From Branchiostoma floridae (lineage: Eukaryota; Chordata; Leptocardii; Amphioxiformes; Branchiostomatidae), in NCBI RefSeq assembly GCF_000003815.2, contig NC_049987.1:10298307-10362306 (forward strand): 64,000 nt of DNA, in the 5' to 3' direction. Shown piece after piece: positions 23,587 through 34,144 of the stretch. The translations under genes were made by a program, and so were the position numbers. Numbering within the stretch: position 1 is the stretch's first letter; every line of letters starts with the position of its first letter. The notes under the pieces are model-generated. The model worked only from the letters and a program-made list of their open reading frames with translations, made no database searches and had not been told where the DNA came from.

Positions 23587-25094
23587 TACGTGGATAGTCA
23601 TTGATATTTTTCGTGTACAAAATGGACAACGACACCTTATCTTTGTACAATATCTTTGGACTCTGTAACAACGAAAATAGACAACTTGAGGACACAAGCG
23701 ACTATGGTTTTTCTTAATAAAGAAAAGAACTTTACCTTTGTCGTCTTTCTTAGAACATTAAGGGTGGCACATCCTAACATTATGATCTAATAGTAGCTTT
23801 CATTCTGAGCAAAGTATGAAATTGAGTAGAAACGTGATATTTACGAGTTTAACTTTCACCCAAATTTAAACTTCTTAATCACCAAATTAAGTTCAGTGGC
23901 TATAGTTTCACATGCTGGAGAAATGATTTATTATCGAAAATTTCAATCCACACATGAATTGTTTCTTCCTTATATCTGTTCTTATATATTTTTTTTAAAA
24001 GAAAGTAGCTCTCAAAGCCTCTCTCAAAATTTGCGTAAAAATATCAGTATCTTAGTACAGCCAGTCTTGAGAAAAGTTCTATGGTTATCTTATAATTATG
24101 GAGCTCAAACTTAAGTACTGTTTACGTATTGTGATCTACGTTCAAGTGGAGGGCGGTTGGTTTTAACAGTTTGATCATCACAAACTTTCACGGCCAAACT
24201 TCACCTCACTGAAACGCCCATTAGAAACGGTCGCACCTCACAGTTAAAATACTAAATACCGATCTACCAGAAACATGCCAAAACTTCCCGCTTTCTTCAC
24301 AAGAGCATGTCGAACGTTACACCTTACCATGTATGGACTGTTAAAGAGTTCACGGCATATTCGTAAAATATCAAGAACGAATAGGAAACTATAGGGTCAC
24401 ATTTACATGTCTCAAACTCCTCGCATGCTCCAAGTTCAAGCTAGTGTAGGTGTATGAAAGATATACGGCATATGCAAGGGTCGCTTGCGCAAAGTTTTGA
24501 TTTATCATCAGTACAAAAACACCATATTGTCGGAGATTATGTAGAAGACATTCTGAAACAAGTACATGGTTGTGCCCACCAACGCTCGGGCTTAGTCTCA
24601 GTGGATAAATAGCCACTGGCAAAAGTAGCGAGCTCAATTAACAGTGTCAATATTAACACAGGTGCGGACTGGTGGGAAGAAGGAGTAACACATGTTCATT
24701 CCCTTACATTGCAACGGTTTTCTCTTTTCAGCGCTGTGCTAGCACGCTATCAACCTCATGGAAAGATTGTTACCTTTTTTTCAAGTGCTTGAATGCGTCC
24801 AATGGCCTTTGCAGTGGAAACGTTTGTGTTGAAACTTAGGCGGATGATATAAAGCACAAAAATGAAAAGTTTAGTTCCACTCAAAATTGCACAAATATTT
24901 TGGATTCTGAGAATGTTGATGAAAATAGGCTAGGGCACTATAAATTGGACCAAATTACAACCATAGTATGGAATGATATATAAGGAAGCGTTATTTTCTT
25001 TACCGTTGCCCCCCCCCCCCCCTCACCCTTGCTGTAGTCTCAGATAAATAAAACGCAGCTGATAAATGCGATTCTCATCAATAGATAAACATCA

Positions 25095-25100
25095 TTTATT
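25095..25100 (-). terminator. Polyadenylation signal after the orphan exon
   Basis: AATAAA on the minus strand, about 70 nt beyond the stop codon at 25170. Confidence 0.5.
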
Positions 25101-25169
25101 TTACAACCTTTCCTTCATACATTTTGACACATCTTGATGTATAACTCTTTAAGGAAGCTCGGTGTTTTC

Positions 25170-25315
25170 TTAGCGAATCCCGGGGACGAACTGGGTCAGG
25201 ACTTCCGCCAGTACCAGGTAACCGGAAGGGTCCTTAATATGTAGGTCTCTCACCTGGAGTGGCCCGAGCTCCGCAGGTGTTGGTATGACGTCATCAGGAG
25301 TCACATACTTGTAAA
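25170..25315 (-). CDS. Orphan 3'-terminal coding exon, unidentified gene
   Basis: A 146-nt open stretch on the minus strand preceded by a consensus-like acceptor (AATAG) and ending in TAA, with an AATAAA about 70 nt further on. It encodes about 47 residues including VTPDDVIPTPAELGP and VRDLHIKDPSGYLVLAEVL. The DPSGYL...AE pattern is reminiscent of the last strand of glyoxalase/VOC-fold proteins, but this is only a weak resemblance. No other exon of the gene was recognised in the 25.3-29.2 kb stretch upstream. It could be a fragment left by duplication or the end of a gene with diverged upstream exons. Confidence 0.45.
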
Positions 25316-25485
25316 CTATTAGTTAAGAGGTGAAAATGTGCGATATATTAGAAGCTAATGCCCCTTCCAATGCATATTACTCCTGTTGTTATTGTTGCAC
25401 ATATAACGTACGTACGGACTATCAAAACGCAGATTAACACATTGGGTTGTGCCTCCACTTTTACCATATATATAAACACGCAGCA

Positions 25486-25813
25486 AAATCTTTTCAACTT
25501 TGAAAAATGTATTCATGAATCCTTTTCGTCAAGTGAGATGCGTGTGGTGTGACGTTTGCAATACATGTATTACTAGGAAAATGTATTTGAAATTGTCCAT
25601 CTGTTTTAGCTTATCTAAACTTGACCGTGGTTCCACCACTCAGAGAAATGAAATCTTTTCAACTTTTGAAAAATGTATCTATGAATCCCTTTCGCCATGT
25701 ATGATGCGTGTCATATGACGTTTGCAATACATGTATCATGAAAATGCTTTTGAAATTGTCCATCTGTTTTGGCTTATCTAAACTTGACCATGGTTCCACC
25801 TACTCAGAGAAAA
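25486..25813. repeat. Two-copy tandem duplication, unit 165 bp
   Basis: AAATCTTTTCAACTTT starts each unit (25486 and 25651). Each also carries GACGTTTGCAATACATGTAT, GAAATTGTCCATCTGTTTT and CACTCAGAGAAA-type ends. Confidence 0.85.
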
Positions 25814-27869
25814 GCGTTTCTGTTTTCTGCATCACGAGTTGTTGACGACTCCAGACCAACAAGGCAGAAAAGGCACGTTCACGAGGAGGACGCAAACTTT
25901 TAACACGGAGCTGTTACCGCGCTGGTCAATATTGTATCTTCACAGATTCCTCAGATGAGTCAACTCCGTTTTCTCTCCGGGCAAACACAGAAGAAGCCAC
26001 TCGTTCTAGTAAAACTCCTTACGTGGCCATCTTATGACTCATCCTGTCTTTCTTATAGACAGCTGTCTTACACAGATGCTTCAAATGTGTCTTTGATAAA
26101 GCTATTCTATCTCTCATACGGAACAGAAGACTCAACAACAGATATGTGATATTTAAAGTAGGTTGTATCTCCAACACCTTGGCGGGCTGAACATTTCTCG
26201 AGTCGTGGCGAATAAGACGGGAAAACGTCGCACGTCATCACCAATGGTTTCCTGACAAGTTCTCACCAACTTACGGCTAACTTGGCGGAGGGACGATAGC
26301 GTGTCGGGCACAAGCCTGCGACATGGGTTTCAAAATAGCAGCGACATTTCAATATTTCTGAGGAATGGGATTTCTTCAAATGAAATGATATGATTGTTTG
26401 ATATTATGGTGTCTTGCTTCCTTGTGTATATTCGTCTTAGCAGATATACGACTAGTTAAAAAGTTAACATTAAGTTTATATGTTTAAAAATTTCAGCTTT
26501 ACTCAATTGCATTGTTGTAGACATGTCATACATGATAGCACTATTGTATATTTAGAGGCATTCTAGATTTAAACTCTAAATCTATACATTACAAAGTTGT
26601 ATGCTGGACGTAATTTTGATCTTTGAATTACTAATACTTTCTTCTTCAAAAGAGAATGCTATGCATATTCTTATTCAGTTATTTCTAGAGTTTCTGACTA
26701 GTTTCATGTATACCCAATACGTGAGGCGTGATATGTGCAATGGTTGTGAGTCAGATAAAGTCCATATTACTCCTCTGCAAAACAAGGTGTAGCAATGTAG
26801 GGAGACAAGTCTGAGCAGGTCTCGTGAAGGGAGTACCAGGGAAGAGGAGGGGCCGAGTGGGTGCGAGGAAACCCGACCCGAATGCCGATCTGAAAACGTG
26901 TTGTGTCTTTGGCACGGCGAGGTTGACTTTTCCTCGCTCACGCCACATCAACCTAATTAACGACTGTTTGAAGATAGTTGGAGATTTTGGGGTGCCATCC
27001 CACTGAGAACCTTGGGCAAACGTTGACTCAGTAGAGCTTCGCCTTTCTACGGTAAATACAGCCATTTATCTTGTCAAGTCTCATGGCCAGGACGCGTCAA
27101 AAACAAGTCGCCAGAAAACAACCCAAAGTAAGGAAAACAATAAAAGAGTTTGGGTTTCTGATTCTGTTCTTAAATCTCTAGTGAGAACTACGATTCGACA
27201 ATTTGCACTTTTGTTGAGAATGTATGAAATCAATAATAGCATTCAGTGATTTTAAAATAAAAGTCTTTTCAGGAGCCAAAAACAAAAGCAAATCGCTACG
27301 CTTCAAGAATATGAGTCTGAATCTGAATACATAATTTTTTTGGTCGTTTACCATAGACTTCTTATTTCGTTTTGCACTCAGCTGTTTAAAACAATCTTGT
27401 TTCCTGTTCTCGTGGTGTTTCTAAATTACAAACAGCCGAAGTACGATCTCATGGCCGTGTCAGTTTGTCTGCTAATTGTTCACGACAGCCTGAGATGTTC
27501 TTGCCTTTGTCTCAAGTGTAGCGTCGAGACGACAATGTCACTAGACAAAAGGGGAAAGACAAAGCAGTTCAACTGAGGCACGCGACACAGATTTTTTTTT
27601 TTCGTACTGTAATTCCTGATTTTTTTTCAATGTACTGTTATGTTCACGGCTTTCACGGTGACGACAGTAACGTTTTACACGGACATTTCTTACAAAGTTG
27701 ACATTCTGTCAGATTCTAAGCGCAAGCATCGCAGTATTCACTATTCACAGTTGTTAGTTTTAGAGTCAGGCAAAATGCACACACTGTCTAGGTTTTCATA
27801 TGAGCAATATATAGACTAGTTGAAGTACTGTGTTGTTGTCGGTTGTTATGATAAAAAATTACATATATA

Positions 27870-27902
27870 GTGAGTGAGTGAGCGAGTGAGTGAGTGAGTA
27901 AG
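27870..27902. repeat. (GAGT)n microsatellite
   Basis: About eight GAGT units with one GAGC variant. Confidence 0.95.
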
Positions 27903-28219
27903 AATAAGTGAATGAAGACCAAGCACACAGGCATGTTAAAAGTTGGCTAGCATACAACTTATACCAGCTAACATTAAATAATCAATTCAACTTCCCACTT
28001 TTTAGATACGTTAGAATTTGAATCACAGAATCTTTTCAATTGAAGTTTTGTCGAATTTTTGTCGAGTTTCATTAGGAATATGAATTTTCCACAGTACTTT
28101 AACGAAATGCACTTGATCATGACTCACTTTATCCTTATATTCTACAAGATATTATCATAAAATTCAAGCTGTATACAATGCAGGAACCTTTACAAAAATT
28201 ATCTGGTACCGAGAGGTTG

Positions 28220-28560
28220 TTGAACATATGTCCAGAATATGTCCGCAACACTGTAAGACCTCCCGGAGCCGAAAAGCCAGTCCTGTCCCCGGTCAAAAGT
28301 TCACGGTTGAACCCTGACATCTGTTCGGGCTCGCATTTGGCCCTTCACGTTGCAAATTTTCCCTTTGAAGGGCGCCGAAAATCGTTGAATTTGACATGTG
28401 CCGGCACAACTTCACAAGTCCTCGCGGAGCGTGCCTAACAAAGGACCCATGTACTCTTTACCCTGTGAAAGGGTCGCTACAAGGTGCGAATGAGGCTGTC
28501 CTATTGTTCAGTCGTGTCCCCGTGTCTGTGTTATTGTTCTACCTATTCTGCCCCGAGCTT
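28220..28560. repeat. Spacer direct repeat, copy 2
   Basis: Counterpart of 22720-23020 in the same orientation, 5.5 kb away in the same Brachyury spacer. Confidence 0.55.
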
Positions 28561-29200
28561 GTAGTTTGTGACCCCACGGGGATACGCACAGGGTCTCTTA
28601 AAATAACAAAGAAAGGGGACTGCAATATACTGAAATAAAAGCTAATTGAGAACTAGATGTGCATTTAGTTTATTAAAAAAATCGTAGATGTTTACAGAGT
28701 TACTGTGTGTATCATTCAGTGGGGAGGGGGGCTGCAGTTGACTACTTTTCGTTGTCTAGAAGTCAATTACAATAACTTGAATAAGACCAGAATGTTACTT
28801 TCCAATTCACCCTACTAGTTACATTTTTTTTATATATGACAAGGAGCGGTCAAATAAATCTTTTTGTTACACTTGAGGTCTTAAGTAAGATAACTGCAAT
28901 TACTCCAGCAACTGGATATGGTTTTGGAAACTGCCAAATAATTGCTATCTTACCACCTGGATGCTTTAAAGATGTTTTTTTTTGTTTCGTTCTAAATGCT
29001 CACTTTATTGTAGAATATTAAGAATGATTGATTCATCTATTTGGATCATAGATTATCATCAAATCGCATTTAGTAAGTGCTTCTGCTAAATCAGTCAGCT
29101 AAGTGGTGTCCTTGATTCATTCTTTGTCTAGTTAGCTCTAAATTACTTCATAAAAAGCAGAAAAGGAAACAAATACCATGTATTCTTGCAAACAACTTCT

Positions 29201-29206
29201 TTTATT
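29201..29206 (-). terminator. Candidate polyadenylation signal of - strand Brachyury
   Basis: AATAAA on the minus strand about 360 nt after the stop codon. Confidence 0.4.
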
Positions 29207-29563
29207 TACATCAACTACGATTCTACCACACAAAAATAAACGTTTATCTATATAAATATCAACACATATGTCTGAGTCTTTTCCTTGAACTTTACATTAT
29301 GTACAATGGACGAACTTTTCCTTCGTTGAAGTGACATGATTTCATCGGAATGACGCTTGGTAAAAGTGACAATTAATTCAATGATTAGGAAACGTTATTA
29401 CGAGTGTATGGCGCTTTAACTTAGAACTGAATGTACAATAAATATAAAATCCTTTGGTACGTTCTAGTTTGGCAAGTTTAACGGCATGGTTTCGGGTACA
29501 TTTTAGTACATCTGGAGTCTTTCTTTGGTCACCGATTGTCCTTACATTACAATGAGAAATGTT

Positions 29564-32500
29564 TTACATGGACGGCATGGTCATGGGGCTCCAGTTGTTT
29601 GAGGTTATCCTTGTCTGCGGGGCGGGTGGGGTAGTGGAGTGCCCGTACCCGCTGTCCGTGGAAGACACCTCGTGCGAGTCGTGGTACACCGGAGAGCTGG
29701 ACGCCGTGGTCGGTACCGTGCAGGTGGGGATGGAATGGTAGGGCGCAGGCGCGGTGGTCCTCAGGAACTGGTGCGGCAGCCCCGTGCCCATGGTGCCGGA
29801 CATGTGCGTCTGCGCATGCGTGGTGGGCGTCAGGTTGTTGTTAGAGACGGACCAGAGGTTGGGGTACTGCGCGTGCGTGGATGTGGTGGTGTGAGGCATG
29901 GCTGACATGGACAGCATGTTGTGGGTGGAGACCGGCAGGCCCGACCAGTTATCGTGCGTCGGCATCATGGGAAGGCTGGCCGCCGTGTCGTGTCCGTAGT
30001 TAGCTGAAGGGGAAAACAACAAGAAAAATCTCGGTTACAATCTTTCATCTTTGAAATACAACATATCATATAAACAAGTAGAAAAAAGGTTTGGAAGTCC
30101 TGTAGCGCAAATTGGGTATACATTTCTCAATACTCGAGCGTTCCATTCAAACACAAAACAGAACACCTATTTACAAGATAAGCTAGCTGCATCCAACAAA
30201 GAACGACTACAGTGTCCAATTTGCAAAGAAGTGGATTACACTAACAAAGCTACAGCTTAACAATAGCCACCATATGCGTAATGTGCACGTGTGGACCTTG
30301 TAGAGATGAATTCTAACAGAATCTGAGAAAGCAAAATGGCAATCTACTTACTTGGAGGTGAGCTTCTCTGGTACGGGTGCGGGTAGGGCGCCGAGCGGTG
30401 GTTCCTCAGAGTGCTGTATCTGTCACAGCCGTGGCTGGGCAGGCCGAGGGACGGGGCGAACTGGTGAGGGTTGGGCGGCGGGCAGATGGGGCCTGTACCG
30501 GGCAGGAACCAGCCTCCGACTGTGGGTACAAGGAGATCTTACGTTAGAACAACCCAACAAAAGTAAAAAAAAAACATATATCAAAACTTTTTTTCTTGTC
30601 ACCTGGCACCATTTTAACACAGGCGCCGCGTAGCGTCGGTAGTAATTTTTATTGAAATCATTTTCACAGCTTGGCTGTGATTGAACAATGCCATGTTTGA
30701 CATCGATACGTTTTCAGGTTTTCCTCAGAAGTCAACCGACAACGATTCAAATTCATGACCGACCAAACGCGTTTAGCTGTGATTCAAAAAGCCTGGACCA
30801 GAGGTGTGAAAACTGCGATTTGTTTTTGAGCGAAGATTGTCAGAAACGTGTGTCGGTTACTCCTTTATCGGATGCCGCGTCTTTGAACTTTCAAGTTCTG
30901 TTTGCCTTGGCATTGTTTGTGAGATAATTACATAGGAGAGCAAAAAATGCTAAAATGTACCAAATGTAAAAGGTGTAGACCGATCAAAACTATGTACACC
31001 AGAACAATTTGAATAGAAACTCACGTTGTGAAAACTGAGGCTGCTGGTCAGTCAAGTCGTCATGTCCACTCTTGGTGTCATTTCTGTGTTGGGAAAACAA
31101 CATAAAGAAAACTTTGAGTCACAAATAATACATAGACAAACAAGTCAACTCTTTCCCACGCCATGTTTATGGCCACAGACACCGAGGTGTCAAACACCAG
31201 GCAAAAGAGCGCGAATTGACCGGCTAATAATGAAAACAAGACGGAGACAAAGCGTCGTCCACTCGGCTTTATGCTTCACACCTATCTCCTAAGTCGTCCT
31301 TACAAAAGTATTTACTAGATGGTGCGAAGATGAGGATCAGATGTAAACCATACGTACCGTTCTTTAGCGTCAAGGAAGGCTTTGGCGAACGGGTTGTGCT
31401 TGATCTTCAAAGCTGTCAGCTGTTGAGACAAAAAAGAAATAACAGGTAAATATTTGTGACCGAGGAAAGAAAGAATTGTACCAACCAAACGGCTCTGAAT
31501 AAAATAAAAAAAATGCATTCTCAGTTACAGCAAATTTCTACAGTCAAACTGAAACTATAAAGAAAAGCACCAAATCTGTTGCAATTCATACTGTAGTTAA
31601 AGTTCATACCTCTTCGTTCTGGTAGGCAGTGACAGCGATGAACTGTGTCTCGGCGAATGTGTGGGTACTGAGGGTTCTCTGGTTGTCAGGTCCCCCCACC
31701 TTCACGATGTGGATGCGCGGTTCGTACTTGTGCAGGCTGTTCAGCATTATCTGCTATAGATGGAACAAACATGGCAACATATTACTTATTAGATTCCTGA
31801 CTGAAACAGCAGAAGTTGGTCTATTTCTAGGGAAATGGTAGACGTGATTTTAATTACGTTTAATGGATGTGTTAACGAAACCCAACCCCAAGAAGGCGAA
31901 CACAGAAAATTAACACAATTACACAGAGTAGACACCGAAAACCGAGAGCGCTAACTTGTGCCACGCGAGAGGCGTTGAAGAAATGTCATAACAAAAACTG
32001 ACGCTGATTAGGATACAATAGCTTTGTAGGATTCTGATAGGATTTTGAGTTCTAATCGAGTTGGGTTTCGAGTGATTTTTAGGCTAGACACAGTCTCTAA
32101 AAAAAAAATTAGCGACGGAGCTTTCATCAGATAAAGGCCCCACAATTTAACTAATTACGAAGCGACAAAGTTGGGGTGGAATAAAAAAATCTTAGTGGCT
32201 TACCTGTCCACCACCGTTGAGTTTGTTGGTGAGTTTGACCTTGCTGAAGGACACAGGTGATTTCATCCAGTGCGCGCCGAAGTTGGGCGAGTCGGGGTGG
32301 ATGTAGACGCAGCTCGGCACGGACGGCTCGGGCTTGCCGCCGGGAACCCACTCGCCGTTCACGTACTTCCAGCGGTGGTTGTCGGCGGCCGTGAAGTCCA
32401 GCAGGAAGGAGTACATGGCGTTAGGGTCCAGTCCGGACACGTTCACCTTCAGCACGGGGAACATGCGTCTGTGTGGGATAGATACAAGACATTTCGTTAG

Positions 32501-33045
32501 ATTCCGTCGGTTCGCTAGTTACCGCATGTACGGTAGTCGATCGCAACGATAAACTTGTTGTTACCACGGATATTTATTTGCTATTCAGAGAATCAAGTCA
32601 ATCCATGCATGTAGATCTCATGGCATGAGATAAACGCAAACATACTAGTGATTTAGTTCCTGTACTTCTTGCCGGAAAATCTCAGCAGAAATTTCAACAG
32701 GACATAAAATAAAATGACTCGTTTACTTCCGGCTCGCTACACAGAAATAGGACAGACAGGAGGAAAGCAAGTTACTTTACTCGTTGAAATATGACGGTAG
32801 AAAGAAGAAGCTTGTACTAACCTTCCACTCTTGGTGACGATCATCTCGTTGGTGAGAGACTTGAACTTCTCCCACAGCGGCTTCTCGCCCAGGGTAACCT
32901 TCAGGTCCCGCTCGGTCGGGTCTCCCTTCTCCGACCCCGCCGAGATCTCGCTCTCCACGGCGCTCAGGAGGTGGCTAACCGAGAACTGGTCCGGTGTCTG
33001 CTTCATGGTGCACGGTACGGCTGAAGTATCCACGGGAATGGTCAC
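29564..33045 (-). CDS. Bra: Brachyury T-box transcription factor (- strand copy)
   Basis: Seven coding exons: 33045-32822, 32468-32204, 31750-31610, 31419-31358, 31083-31025, 30519-30352, 30003-29564; all GT-AG, 452 residues. Exons 2, 3, 4, 6 and 7 have the same lengths as the + strand copy; exon 5 is one codon longer and exon 1 differs at the N terminus. The start is MTIPVD at 33045; an internal Met (MKQT, 33006) matches the second Met of the other copy. The T-box is complete, but exon 3 has [13 protein letters not shown] where the other copy has [13 protein letters not shown], and exon 4 has KIKHNPF for KIKYNPF. The C-terminal region is almost identical to the other copy except for the last residues (MTMPSM). 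Introns are shorter. A likely recent inverted duplicate with patchy homogenisation. Confidence 0.95.
30802..30810 (+). promoter_or_regulatory. T-box half-site in intron 5 of - strand Brachyury
   Basis: AGGTGTGAA, a perfect Brachyury half-site. The reverse complement TTCACACCT occurs 473 bp away at 31275-31283 in intron 4 of the same gene. Possible autoregulation; binding is inferred. Confidence 0.35.
31275..31283 (-). promoter_or_regulatory. T-box half-site in intron 4 of - strand Brachyury
   Basis: TTCACACCT on the + strand, i.e. AGGTGTGAA on the minus strand. It pairs with the site at 30802-30810. Confidence 0.35.
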
Positions 33046-33133
33046 GAGAAAATGAAAAGTCGTCTGACGATCGTTCGAAGTGCTGCACAGAGGAAGTCGT
33101 GAGCTAGACTGAGGAACACTGTGACCACGGCGG

Positions 33134-33141
33134 TATTTAAA
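33134..33141 (-). promoter_or_regulatory. TATA-like element of - strand Brachyury
   Basis: TTTAAATA followed by CCGCC on the minus strand, matching the ATAAATACCGC of the other copy. About 90 nt before the first ATG. Confidence 0.6.
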
Positions 33142-33264
33142 CGCTGGTGTCTATGAATGAAGATGAGGCTTTGTTACTGTACTTGGTGGGGAGCTGATTT
33201 ATGCGTGGGAGTCCCGGAGAGTGACATGGACCTGAAGCCACGCCCCTTGTCAGAAATCCTCGCC

Positions 33265-33272
33265 TCTGATTG
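33265..33272 (-). promoter_or_regulatory. CCAAT box of - strand Brachyury
   Basis: CCAATCAG on the minus strand, about 125 nt before the TATA-like box. A second CCAATCA lies about 45 bp further upstream (near 33312-33318). Confidence 0.5.
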
Positions 33273-33557
33273 GTGGTACCACGGCGAGAGACGTGATGAT
33301 TAGCGTGTCTTGATTGGCAGCTATGGTTGTCGCCGATTATTCCGACTGGCTTCGTATGTAACTTTTCTTTACAATTTCAACGAAAAGTAGCTAATACTAT
33401 AATAGTGATAAAACTTGCCGCTAAAACAATAAAGGCACAAAATCAAGAAAATCAATGTGTAAATAAAATGTAACAGCTTCTATTAAACTTTCATACATGA
33501 GTTAAGTTATCTATTTTTTATCAATTTGAATGTCTGAGGATCGCTGAATAATTTTAA

Positions 33558-34144
33558 TTTTTGGCGCCCTTTCCCTCTAGGTCCCTGTCATCACCGTCCC
33601 TTTGTCGGTTGTACGACCCTTTGTCATGCATGTCCCTGTCATCCTGTCACTTTGTCGCGGCTAGTTGACGGCAAAGTGCCAGTCATCTGGACTTGGCCGT
33701 TCTCATTAGCCGGTCCCGCGGTGAATCGGACCCGGCTGTGAGAAACTTCGCACTTGTCACCCTCCTGACAAATCAAAGGGACACCACAACTTCTCCTGCC
33801 GCTTTTCCCGTCTCCACACTTCTGCTGACGTTACAAGTAGCCTCCAATCTTAACAGCTGTGTGTTTTAATCATCTCCAACAAAACTACCAACGTACATGA
33901 TGCTCTCTCACGGTCCTGTCATGCCGGCCTCCTTGTTTGTTTACAAACAGTTCTCAGGAAGTCGAGATATTGTCGCTATTGTGGTCTTTATTGCGCACAA
34001 CAAAGCAACAATAAAATGTCAAGTGCCGGATAATCAGCTGAAGTAAAATTGTCCCGCTCTTGTGAAGTTTGCGGTTCCCACTTTTCAAATCCCGTCCGCA
34101 CGCTTACCGCTCTGGCGTTAGTATATCTCAGTTGTGTGATATCT
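33558..34144 (-). promoter_or_regulatory. Brachyury upstream block, - strand copy (probable enhancer)
   Basis: Reverse-complement twin of 14245-14834, differing at only scattered positions. It carries the same forkhead word (TTTGTTTACAAACA), SOX words, CTTTGAT and GACAAAG words in the same order and spacing. It lies 0.4-1.0 kb before the TATA-like element, as in the other copy. Confidence 0.7.

Larger units (their letters stand above)
20403..25080. other. Spacer between the convergent Brachyury genes, left half
   Basis: No gene recognised. It begins with the probable 3' UTR, followed by MITEs (21771-21945, 23431-23586), a palindrome near 23498-23533 and the 22720-23020 segment that recurs at 28220-28560. 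The rest is AT-rich and unremarkable. Confidence 0.65.
25314..29200. other. Spacer between the convergent Brachyury genes, right half
   Basis: No supported gene. It contains the 165-bp tandem pair, a GC-richer patch at 26800-27010 with no recognised function, a (GAGT)n tract at 27870-27902 and the repeat at 28220-28560. Confidence 0.65.

Noticed and set aside
26751-27065. 104-residue minus-strand frame in the Brachyury spacer
   Set aside because: No recognisable domain, splice context or similarity; GC-richer patch only.
15343-33045. The two Brachyury genes as uncollapsed haplotypes of one gene
   Set aside because: Exons 3-5 differ by about 20% or more with amino-acid changes, introns differ, and the copies are inverted; lancelets are known to have two Brachyury genes. 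Assembly copying of the identical exons alone still needs checking.
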